Source of the DNA: JACOTV01 sp964445135
Lineage (GTDB): Bacteria > Patescibacteriota > Microgenomatia > UBA1406 > GWC2-37-13
Assembly: GCA_964445135.1 (NCBI GenBank)
Contig: CAYUJW010000012.1
Span: 1-23,148 of the forward strand
Reading direction: 5' to 3'
DNA length: 23,148 nucleotides
The translations under genes and the position numbers were made by a program. Below the pieces are notes generated by a model. That model made no database searches, was not told the origin of the DNA, and saw nothing but the letters and a program-made list of their open reading frames with translations. Every line of letters starts with the position of its first letter. Positions within the stretch are counted from its first letter, which is position 1. Positions 7,691 to 15,169 of the stretch are shown here, in pieces.

Positions 7691-9738
7691 ATCGCCTACT
7701 CGGATTAGTTGTGGCATGTATGATAGGGTTGGTGGTTGCTGTTTCATCATTAGCATATCTGGCCGGAGTGAGCGTGGCTCAGGACACAAACGTTCTGATT
7801 TCAGACTCCATGCTTGCTGAAGAATCGGAGCTTCAAGTAAATCCTTCAACAGTGTCGTTTTCCTTGTTTTCCACTCCATCAAATCCTCTTTATAAAGCAG
7901 ACGCGGCCGGAGCTGCAGGCGCATATGAATTTTTGCAAAAAAAACTTTCAGTCACACAAGACACAGATGTAAAGGGTATTTTTTCAAATGACAATGTCCA
8001 GAAGGAGAGTGAAAGTGTTGTCCAAGTGCTGCCTGGTTCATTTGCACAAAAAGTTCGCCCGCAACGAATGGTATTAAAAGAGAAGCCAAATCCGTTTGCC
8101 ACTTCTTTGCAAAACTCAAAAACCACAAACTACTCACACTATTTTTTTCAGCAAGAAATACAAGGGCGACCGGTATACGGGTCGCATATTGCACTTCATA
8201 TGTCGGGAGAAAACGTATATGCGGTGGCCGGTTCTATTGTCAAAGATGAGTTGCTCGAGCAGGCTCTTTTAAGCGAAGATGAGGCGATTGCTACGGCCTT
8301 TCGCTATGCATCAGCTGACTTTGAAGAGGCGCCACGAGAGAGTGCTGTGGAGCGAGTATTGGTGAATCGTGCGGTGGCCGGATTGGGGGAAGATGCGCGT
8401 ACGTATCCTGCTGTTCGTGTGGTTTACTCAAATCCCACAGGGCCGGTGATCCAGTCGAGGGCATATTTTGTCTCGCAGACTGACGGCAGCTTGTTATACA
8501 CCCAAGAACTGATGCATGAGGCGCGCGCAATATCAGTTTGTAATTATGAAGATATTCAAACTGATGGGACATGTGTGGGGCGAACCGAAACAACCGCACC
8601 CTCGTCAAATGCAGAGATTGAGTCCATATTTTCCAAATTCAGCACTATTTATGATTTCTATAACGAACAGTATTTACGAGACAGCTACGATGGAGCGGGG
8701 CGAAGAATAAATGTCATAGCGCGCATTCCGGATTCAGTCAGAACGACCGGCGGTTTGTCGTTTTGCCCCAATGCTTCGTGGAGCCCGGACAATGAGCAAT
8801 TTCTAATCTGCACGGGGTTTGGCGTCATGGACATTTTGTCGCATGAATATACCCACGCAATCATCACGCACACGGCACAACTAAACTATGGGGATGCATC
8901 AGGAACGATCAATGAGGGATTGGCAGATATTTTTTCAACTATTCTTGATGATGACTGGTTGCTCGGGGAGGACTTGACAATTGGTTATTTGAGAGACATC
9001 GCAAATCCATTACTAAATCGTTCGCTTGTGCAAACATCAGGCGGTTATGAAGCTATACCACGCCCCGGCCCCATGGGTATATTTGATGAAAATTTTTATT
9101 GTGGGAGCGCGGATTCAGGAGGAGTTCATCGAAATATTTCGGCCGTTTCGTATGCATTTTATCTCATGACAGAAGGTGCGGCAGTTGACGGTTGCCAGGT
9201 TGAGGCGCTTGGTCAGGAAAAGGCTCTTTCGATTTGGTATCGAGCAATGACGGCGTATTTATATCAGACATCCAATTATCTATCTGTCTATCAGTCAATG
9301 ACACAAGCATGTCATGATTTATTTGGTGCCGCGTCTGGTGAATGCGTGTCGGTCGCAAATGCACTCCGTGTCGTGGAGTTTGATCAGCAGGCCGCTACAA
9401 CACAAACGGCCCCACAATGCTCAGGTCAAGTGCGTCAAGCGCCGGCATGTGAAGTGTTTGTTGAGCCAACCACAATTCCCACCGCCTCGCCCAGTCCGAC
9501 TGACACGGCATGCAACAAATCACAAGGCGATGCCGATTGCGCCGGAGGCGTACGTTTGGCTGATTTCAATATTTGGTTGAGTGAGTATCAGGCAGGTTGC
9601 ACCTTGAGCGAAGTCGCAAACTGCGGGGCGGATGAGGATGGAGATGAAAGTGCGATGGACGCTGACTTTAACGATGATGATATAGTGAGTCTTGTCGACT
9701 TTGGCACCTGGAAAACAACCTATGTTGCAACACCCTAA
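7687..9738 (+). CDS. Secreted thermolysin-like (M4) metalloprotease with C-terminal dockerin-like module
   Basis: A 683-residue secreted protease. A signal sequence (about 1-31) is followed by a propeptide with an FTP/PepSY-type part (FQQEIQGRPVYGSHIALHM, VYAVAGSIV). The M4 catalytic domain carries H386-E387-Y-T-H390 (zinc and catalytic Glu), N409-E410-G-L-A-D (third zinc ligand), and GGVH481, the thermolysin active-site His with the usual following helix (NISAVSYAFYLM). The WYRAMTAYLYQTSNY and CHDLFG blocks also match thermolysin. Several Cys suggest disulfides. After a Thr/Pro linker, the end (about 617-683) is a dockerin-like module of a different kind from that at 2-565: GDADC...DFNIW and DADFNDDD...VDFGTW. 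Its calcium loops are degenerate (Ala at position 5; Asp for Gly at position 6). It overlaps the glycosyltransferase gene by 4 bases. Confidence 0.93.
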   Translation: MNRLLGLVVACMIGLVVAVSSLAYLAGVSVAQDTNVLISDSMLAEESELQVNPSTVSFSLFSTPSNPLYKADAAGAAGAYEFLQKKLSVTQDTDVKGIFSNDNVQKESESVVQVLPGSFAQKVRPQRMVLKEKPNPFATSLQNSKTTNYSHYFFQQEIQGRPVYGSHIALHMSGENVYAVAGSIVKDELLEQALLSEDEAIATAFRYASADFEEAPRESAVERVLVNRAVAGLGEDARTYPAVRVVYSNPTGPVIQSRAYFVSQTDGSLLYTQELMHEARAISVCNYEDIQTDGTCVGRTETTAPSSNAEIESIFSKFSTIYDFYNEQYLRDSYDGAGRRINVIARIPDSVRTTGGLSFCPNASWSPDNEQFLICTGFGVMDILSHEYTHAIITHTAQLNYGDASGTINEGLADIFSTILDDDWLLGEDLTIGYLRDIANPLLNRSLVQTSGGYEAIPRPGPMGIFDENFYCGSADSGGVHRNISAVSYAFYLMTEGAAVDGCQVEALGQEKALSIWYRAMTAYLYQTSNYLSVYQSMTQACHDLFGAASGECVSVANALRVVEFDQQAATTQTAPQCSGQVRQAPACEVFVEPTTIPTASPSPTDTACNKSQGDADCAGGVRLADFNIWLSEYQAGCTLSEVANCGADEDGDESAMDADFNDDDIVSLVDFGTWKTTYVATP

Positions 9739-9739
9739 T

Positions 9740-10705
9740 CTAAGGGCCCATGCGCCAGGTATGGAGCGCAATCTCAGACCACAAAAACATGCCGTAGAGC
9801 ACAAGCAAAAGAAGTCCTTCCACGCGAGAAATCACATGTTTGGATTTGGCAAAAAAATAAAATGCAAGCAAGCCAACGATCAGAAAGAGGAGACTTACGA
9901 GATAACTATTGGTCAAAATAACGGGCTGTCCATACCACAACGTCAGGGCTCCAACAAGAAATGAATTAAATGCAGCAGAGCCAACATAGTCGCCAAACGC
10001 CACCTGGTTATCTTTCATAAACGAAGATCGAAGTGCGAGTGAAAGCTCGGGAATATTGGTTCCGATTGAAATAAGCAATAAGCTCAGTAAAAATGGCGAC
10101 ACTCCCAAAAATGATGAAAAATACAATGTTTGCTCAACGACCACGTGACTTGATATAAACAAGATAGTGAGGCCAAGTAATATTTTCCCAACCTCACGGA
10201 TTGCATGAAATGATTTGAACGGGCGCATGGTTGTCATTTCGCGAAGTTGTTCAAACACTCCTTTCTGCGACCTGATTCTTATCGCCAGGAGGCCGTAAAG
10301 CATGATGATACATATGCTATCAAATCGATTGATCACTCCGTCAATAGAGAGGATAACGGGCGCTGCAATGACGATAAGTGACATAATCATGTTTGGCCCC
10401 TGCAACTCTTTGTGAACTTTGATGCCTCGCCCAAGCAGTGCGAGCAAGGGGATAATGAGCATGAATATGACGATTGAGGCACCAATAAGATTGCCGACAT
10501 AAATTTCAGGATCATTTTCAATAATCGCATTTACACCAACTGAAAATTCACCAATTGAGGTAAGCATTCCCAACAGGAGAAAAGAGACAGAAAAAGATGA
10601 GAGTTTGAGTTTATGCGAGACGCGCTCAACCGATCGTATCGCCAGACCCGCGCCAAGCCAGATGCCAACAAACGAAAGAATATAATAGATAAGATGTTGT
10701 GACAT
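9740..10705 (-). CDS. CaCA-family sodium/calcium-exchanger-like membrane antiporter
   Basis: A 321-residue protein with about ten hydrophobic helices. The two inverted alpha-repeats of the CaCA superfamily are visible: LTSIGEFSVGVNAIIENDPE followed by YVGNLIGASIV in the first half, and IGTNIPELSLALRSS followed by FGDYVGSAAFNSFLVG in the second. In this superfamily the acidic residue in each repeat (Glu after SIG; Glu after NIP) helps bind the cation. It most likely exchanges Na+ or H+ for Ca2+ or a similar ion across the cytoplasmic membrane; the ion cannot be told from sequence. Its stop codon is one base from the stop of the convergent M4 protease gene, and it is divergent from the PopT-like gene. 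Confidence 0.88.
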   Translation of the reverse strand: MSQHLIYYILSFVGIWLGAGLAIRSVERVSHKLKLSSFSVSFLLLGMLTSIGEFSVGVNAIIENDPEIYVGNLIGASIVIFMLIIPLLALLGRGIKVHKELQGPNMIMSLIVIAAPVILSIDGVINRFDSICIIMLYGLLAIRIRSQKGVFEQLREMTTMRPFKSFHAIREVGKILLGLTILFISSHVVVEQTLYFSSFLGVSPFLLSLLLISIGTNIPELSLALRSSFMKDNQVAFGDYVGSAAFNSFLVGALTLWYGQPVILTNSYLVSLLFLIVGLLAFYFFAKSKHVISRVEGLLLLVLYGMFLWSEIALHTWRMGP

Positions 10706-10777
10706 AAAACGTAGTGTGTGACATATTCGCCCCAGACCTTACAGATAATAATAGCAAATCAGCGATAGACGATGTAG

Positions 10778-10807
10778 CTGACAATGGGCATGTCGCTGTG
10801 ATATCAT
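10778..10807 (+). promoter_or_regulatory. Candidate promoter of the DUF368 gene
   Basis: CTGACA (10778-10783) and TATCAT (10802-10807) are 18 bases apart, giving a leader of about 20 bases before ATG 10835. A second box, TATTAT (10815-10820), is nearer to the start and could make a shorter leader. Confidence 0.4.
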
Positions 10808-10834
10808 AATCGAGTATTATTTATTGCACAATTG

Positions 10835-11857
10835 ATGCGTCAAAGCAAATATATGGCTCATTTTAACATCTTCAACGACATTCATAAAAACATAAGAAAG
10901 TATGCGCGCTTGTATGTAACGGGGTTTGCGATGGGGACTGCCGACTTAATTCCGGGCGTATCTGGCGGGACCATCGCATTCCTATCTGGCATCTATGAAG
11001 AGCTGCTCTACAGTATAAAAACCTTAAGCGGAACATGTATTAAATTGATGCTTGAGCGCAAATATTCTGAGGCTATGAAGCTTGTGCCTTTTCGATTCCT
11101 TATTCCGTTGGCGCTTGGCATTTTTTCTGCACTGTTCTCCTTAGCGAGCGCGCTCACATTCTTGCTGAAAGATTATCCGATGTTTGTGTGGGCATTTTTC
11201 TTCGGCCTTGTACTTGCTTCAACTTGGATTGTACTGAAGCGTGTGGTGAAGTGGGATGTGTCTGACAAGATATCATTTATTGTGTCTGTCGTGATCACAT
11301 ATTTTTTGGTCGGCATGATTCCAATCGAGACACCAAACACACTTCCAGTGGTATTTATAAGCGGTGCAATTGCCATATCCGCCATGATATTGCCGGGGAT
11401 TTCGGGATCATTTATCTTGCTTCTTTTGGGAAAGTATCAGCAAATACTGGCTGCCGTCACGAATCGTGATGTAGTGACCCTTGGCGTATTTATGGCAGGT
11501 TGTATTATTGGGTTAGCGCTATTTTCTCGGGTATTATCATGGTTATTTAAAAATCATCACGATATTTCAGTGGCCATATTGGCAGGCGTTATGTTGGGCT
11601 CAGTGCGCAAGATTTGGCCATGGCAAGAAGTGATATCGACTCGAATCAACAGTCATGGGGAAGAGGTCCCGATGATTGTGAAAAATATTATGCCCGATAT
11701 GCAGGATGCGACTACGCTTGCACTCATTTTCTTAAGCGCTTTTGGAGCAGCACTCATTCTCTATATGGATCGATTTCAAGTCTCCAAAGAACGCATGGGT
11801 GATGTGGATAATCCAAGCCTTGCAAAAGAACATCGTGAATCGCTGAAAAATCAGTAG
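10835..11857 (+). CDS. DUF368 (PopT-type) polyprenyl-phosphate transporter
   Basis: A 340-residue multi-membrane protein. The two family-defining inverted motifs are clear: GTADLIPGVSGGTIAFLSGIY near residues 34-54, and ISAMILPGISGSFILLLLGKY in the second half. DUF368 proteins have recently been shown to return undecaprenyl phosphate, the carrier for peptidoglycan and other surface polymers, to the inner leaflet; I apply that role here by family membership. ATG 10835 is used. A TTG one codon before it is possible, and so is ATG 10853. The C-terminal tail is soluble and charged. It is followed after 72 bases by ychF, which has its own promoter. Confidence 0.9.
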   Translation: MRQSKYMAHFNIFNDIHKNIRKYARLYVTGFAMGTADLIPGVSGGTIAFLSGIYEELLYSIKTLSGTCIKLMLERKYSEAMKLVPFRFLIPLALGIFSALFSLASALTFLLKDYPMFVWAFFFGLVLASTWIVLKRVVKWDVSDKISFIVSVVITYFLVGMIPIETPNTLPVVFISGAIAISAMILPGISGSFILLLLGKYQQILAAVTNRDVVTLGVFMAGCIIGLALFSRVLSWLFKNHHDISVAILAGVMLGSVRKIWPWQEVISTRINSHGEEVPMIVKNIMPDMQDATTLALIFLSAFGAALILYMDRFQVSKERMGDVDNPSLAKEHRESLKNQ

Positions 11858-11891
11858 TGCACGAGTCATACGCCACCTGATAGCTCTTTAG

Positions 11892-11920
11892 TTAACTTTG
11901 CCCAATGCATGGGGTATAAT
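11892..11920 (+). promoter_or_regulatory. Promoter of ychF
   Basis: TTAACT (11892-11897), a 17-base spacer and a perfect TATAAT (11915-11920) form the best promoter in the window. The TATAAT ends 9 bases before ATG 11930, so the mRNA would have only a few leader bases. The in-frame ATG at 11909 is upstream of the -10 box and is excluded. Confidence 0.7.
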
Positions 11921-11929
11921 GAGAAGCTT

Positions 11930-13033
11930 ATGGCACAGCTATCAATCGGAATTGTCGGACTTCCAAACGTGGGTAAATCCACGCTTTTTAATGCGCTTCT
12001 GAAGCGAACGGTAGCCGATGCACAAAACTACCCCTTTTGCACAATCGAACCAAATGTAGGGATCATTGAAGTGCCAGACGCCCGTCTGCCGAAACTACGG
12101 GACTTAGTGCATGCCCAGGCAATTCTTCCGGCAGTTGTTGAGTTTTATGATATTGCAGGTCTAGTTCGTGGGGCGTCAACTGGTGAAGGATTGGGAAACA
12201 AGTTTTTGGCTCACATTCGCGAAGTAGCTGCAATCGTGCACGTTGTGCGATTATTTGACGACAATAACATTATTCATGTAGATAATAAGGTAGATCCGGC
12301 GGCTGATATTTTGACCATAGATTCCGAGCTCGCACTCGCTGATTTGGCGACACTTGAGAAATACAAAGAACCACGTGGATCGGCTGGAAAAGAAGACATC
12401 GCACGCTACGCGGTGGTTCAAAAGATACGCGGGCCACTCAACGAGGGGATTGCAGTTCGTGCGCAATCATTGACCAGCGAGGAGCTTGAATTATTAAAAC
12501 CCCTCAACCTTCTAACTGTCAAACCAGTTATTTTTGCGTTTAACGTATCTGAAGAGCAGCTGATGAACGCTGACGCGATAAAGACACAAATTGAACAAGT
12601 ATTGCAGTCGACAAACTATGAGCTCGCAAATACCAACTACATTTATCTGTGTGCAAAGCTTGAAAATGATGTTTTGGGCTTAAGCGATGAAGATCAACAG
12701 GAATACCTGGAGCAGTTTGGCTTGAGCGAAACGGGGCTCAATAGATTGGTAAAAGAGTCTTATAAAGCCCTGCGTCTCATGTCATATTTGACGGCTGGCG
12801 AGAAAGAAGTTCGAGCCTGGACAATCCCTATGGGAACGCTGGCACCTGCGGCAGCAGGTGTCATCCACACAGATTTTGAAAAGAAATTTATCAAAGCCGA
12901 TGTGGTTAAGTATCAGGATTTTATGGATCATGGAGGTTGGGTTGGTGCACGTGCTGCAGGGCGCGTCGGAATCATGGGGCGCGACTACGTGATGGAAGAA
13001 GACGATATTGTTGAGTTTAAGATTGGTGCATGA
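11930..13033 (+). CDS. ychF: Ribosome-binding ATPase/GTPase YchF (Obg family)
   Basis: A 367-residue cytoplasmic P-loop protein that binds ribosomes and prefers ATP over GTP. Visible parts are G1 (GLPNVGKST, residues 10-18) with PFCTIEPNVG after it, G3 (DIAGLVRGAS), and a degenerate G4 (FAFNVSEEQ) in place of NKxD, the change linked to altered nucleotide choice in this family. A coiled-coil insertion and the C-terminal TGS domain follow (AWTIPMGTLAPAAAGVIHTD to the end near EFKIGA). The protein begins MAQLSIGI; a start at 11909 would lie before the promoter's -10 box. It converges with the SGNH protein gene across a 48-base spacer rich in GTTGATG-like repeats. Confidence 0.97.
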   Translation: MAQLSIGIVGLPNVGKSTLFNALLKRTVADAQNYPFCTIEPNVGIIEVPDARLPKLRDLVHAQAILPAVVEFYDIAGLVRGASTGEGLGNKFLAHIREVAAIVHVVRLFDDNNIIHVDNKVDPAADILTIDSELALADLATLEKYKEPRGSAGKEDIARYAVVQKIRGPLNEGIAVRAQSLTSEELELLKPLNLLTVKPVIFAFNVSEEQLMNADAIKTQIEQVLQSTNYELANTNYIYLCAKLENDVLGLSDEDQQEYLEQFGLSETGLNRLVKESYKALRLMSYLTAGEKEVRAWTIPMGTLAPAAAGVIHTDFEKKFIKADVVKYQDFMDHGGWVGARAAGRVGIMGRDYVMEEDDIVEFKIGA

Positions 13034-13081
13034 GGTTGGTTGCTCGTTGATGATTGATGGTTGATGCCTGCCTCAAGCCTG

Positions 13082-15127
13082 CTAGTTGCAGATATTGTTT
13101 TCTACGAGAATTGGTTTGAGCTTCGCATACATAACGCTTGCAATATTATCAGGAGGAATGCTGTGGACGTCTCCACCTGAAAAGGCAGGCGGCTCGCTAG
13201 CAAACACTTTCGATGTGGCAGTTGACATCTCAGTGGCCAAGGCCTTCACTTCGTTTACGCCAAAACTAGTTTGAAGAGTTCCCAGAATCACACTCACATT
13301 GGGGTTTTTGGTTCGCGCAAATTGAATCATCTCCTTCAGATCTTGCTTCATAGTGGCAGTATTTCCGTCGCCTGCTGGATTAAATCGACCATCGACGTAT
13401 CCGCCGCCCTGATTATTCACGCTCAGGTAGGTGATGACGACATCTGGTCGACCGCCAAAGTCTTGGTCTTTTACCACGTTTAGCATTCCTCTGGCATTAA
13501 AGCCTCCGCGACTGATTCTCTCATGGTCGTATCCTGCAGGTCCTCGACTTGCATATGGATAGCTATCAGGATTTGGAAACTCTTGGTCATAGCCGATAAA
13601 ATCGTACTCAGTGCCTTTTGAACATGAATCCGCAATCATGCGATCTTGTAAAGCATAGACCCAAGATTCATTCATACCTGTTATCGAGTCTCCAATACTG
13701 GCGATTTTAATTGGCTTTGTGATGCTTCCTCCACCACCTCCGCCTCCACCACCTCCACCACCATCTCCAACATAATTGGTACGCCAGATTTCATAGTCAA
13801 CCAATTTCACTTGGGAATCAGCGTTAAAGTCGGCGTCACGTACGTTTCCATCACCATCCATATCGGTCCCCATACTGCCTGAATATTCCGCTTTCCATAT
13901 GGCAAAGTCAGTAAGTGCGATTGTTCCATTACAATCGGCGTCACCTTTATTTTTTAAAGTGCAGCTACCAGGTGGTTGGGGAGTGGCTGTGGCCCCCGGT
14001 GGGCTCGTTGGCTGAGGCGGATTGTCTCCGTCACAAAAGGGGAGTGCGGTAGGCGCTGTTGGTGCGCCACCACCAGCAGTTGGGCCGGGAGCATTATTAT
14101 CCACGACGGCCAACTTAGCAAAAATTTTGTTTACATCACCATTGTTTATTCCGCCGATCGAATTAAACGTGCTGACACCATCGCCGGCCGGACCAAATTC
14201 AACTGCAAAATGCACATTGGACCAAGCCGAGTTGTCGACAACATAGCCACCATATTCCTGTAGAGCACGTGCGAGCATTTTTGATGTATCAGATGACAAG
14301 CCAAGTGAGTTGATGTCGACGTTTGAAGGAAGGGCGAGGAGGGCACCCATTTTAAGCGCCGGGACACTGCCACAATACGCATTGCTATCGCTGCCACACC
14401 TGTCCCAACCGCTATCTGCTTTGACAGCTGGCCATCGATAGCCATTTCCTGTTCCGCTAATATTTTCCACTCCAAAAATAGTAAGCTTCAATGCGTGTGG
14501 GATACGATATCCTGGTTTCATCTCGCTGATACGTATGGCGCCGCCAACACTTGACATGCCTGACCCTCCTTGGGCTCCCTGAATGCCGTCGCCTTTGATG
14601 TCGACCGTAGGATACTGATAGCGGGAAGTAACATTGCCGCCACGCCCGCAAACCATCAGAGGCTGATTTTGATAGATCATCTTGCCATCCGCATCAAGTA
14701 TGGCACCTGCGGCATTTGGGGTGCCTCCTTCATGCAGGTCGTTCGTGGTGAAATTGCCAGGTATTGGAAACTGCTTTCCGTCATACATATTAGAGCCTGA
14801 TGATTGACATCGAGGAGTTCCGTCCCATCCACTGCTGGCTGACATCTGAACTGCCTTCATTGGCGCGCCTTTGTTTTCCATGATGATGACATTTTCTTCT
14901 AAAGTAAATCCGCCGGTCGGGAGCTTGAAGTTGGCGGGCACGAACTGGGCGCTTGCTCCAATGGGGCGATTCCATGGCGAATCTGCGGCAAATGGTTGCT
15001 GAACTGGGTCACGACAAGTCACCCCGACTTGCGCGAAGCTTGGCGGTGCAAAGGTGAGCGAAACAAGTGCAAACACCGCCGACAAGCACGTGACTTTTGA
15101 GAAAAACGAAAATAGAAAGCGGTGCAT
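13082..15127 (-). CDS. Secreted protein: unassigned N-terminal domain, internal dockerin-like module, poly-Gly linker, SGNH hydrolase
   Basis: A 681-residue secreted protein. A signal peptide (about 1-33, ending PSFAQV) is followed by a Cys-containing domain of about 300 residues that I cannot name; its blocks DSPWNRPI, GYRWPAVKADSGW and LQEYGGYVVD look like a real conserved family. A Pro/Thr linker leads to a dockerin-like module (about 393-458: GDADCNG...DFAIW, then DADFNADS...VDYEIW). Twelve Gly in a row then lead to an SGNH/GDSL esterase domain with nucleophile S481 in IGDSIT and the Asp-His end D653-V-H655, spaced DxH rather than the usual DxxH. It probably removes acyl groups from a glycan. 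GTG 15133 is an alternative start, but TATGGT 6 bases before ATG 15127 favours the ATG. Confidence 0.85.
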   Translation of the reverse strand: MHRFLFSFFSKVTCLSAVFALVSLTFAPPSFAQVGVTCRDPVQQPFAADSPWNRPIGASAQFVPANFKLPTGGFTLEENVIIMENKGAPMKAVQMSASSGWDGTPRCQSSGSNMYDGKQFPIPGNFTTNDLHEGGTPNAAGAILDADGKMIYQNQPLMVCGRGGNVTSRYQYPTVDIKGDGIQGAQGGSGMSSVGGAIRISEMKPGYRIPHALKLTIFGVENISGTGNGYRWPAVKADSGWDRCGSDSNAYCGSVPALKMGALLALPSNVDINSLGLSSDTSKMLARALQEYGGYVVDNSAWSNVHFAVEFGPAGDGVSTFNSIGGINNGDVNKIFAKLAVVDNNAPGPTAGGGAPTAPTALPFCDGDNPPQPTSPPGATATPQPPGSCTLKNKGDADCNGTIALTDFAIWKAEYSGSMGTDMDGDGNVRDADFNADSQVKLVDYEIWRTNYVGDGGGGGGGGGGGGSITKPIKIASIGDSITGMNESWVYALQDRMIADSCSKGTEYDFIGYDQEFPNPDSYPYASRGPAGYDHERISRGGFNARGMLNVVKDQDFGGRPDVVITYLSVNNQGGGYVDGRFNPAGDGNTATMKQDLKEMIQFARTKNPNVSVILGTLQTSFGVNEVKALATEMSTATSKVFASEPPAFSGGDVHSIPPDNIASVMYAKLKPILVENNICN
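13727..13762 (-). repeat. Poly-glycine coding repeat
   Basis: Twelve consecutive Gly codons (mixed GGT, GGA, GGC) form the linker between the dockerin-like and SGNH domains. Mixed codons argue against simple slippage and for a selected flexible linker. Confidence 0.85.
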
Positions 15128-15133
15128 GTTCAC

Positions 15134-15139
15134 ACCATA
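15134..15139 (-). promoter_or_regulatory. -10 box candidate of the SGNH protein gene
   Basis: TATGGT on the minus strand ends 6 bases before ATG 15127, so the transcript would start at or next to the ATG. This supports 15127 over GTG 15133. Confidence 0.4.
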
Positions 15140-15169
15140 TACTGTAGCGAAATGTGCGAAAAAAGTCCA

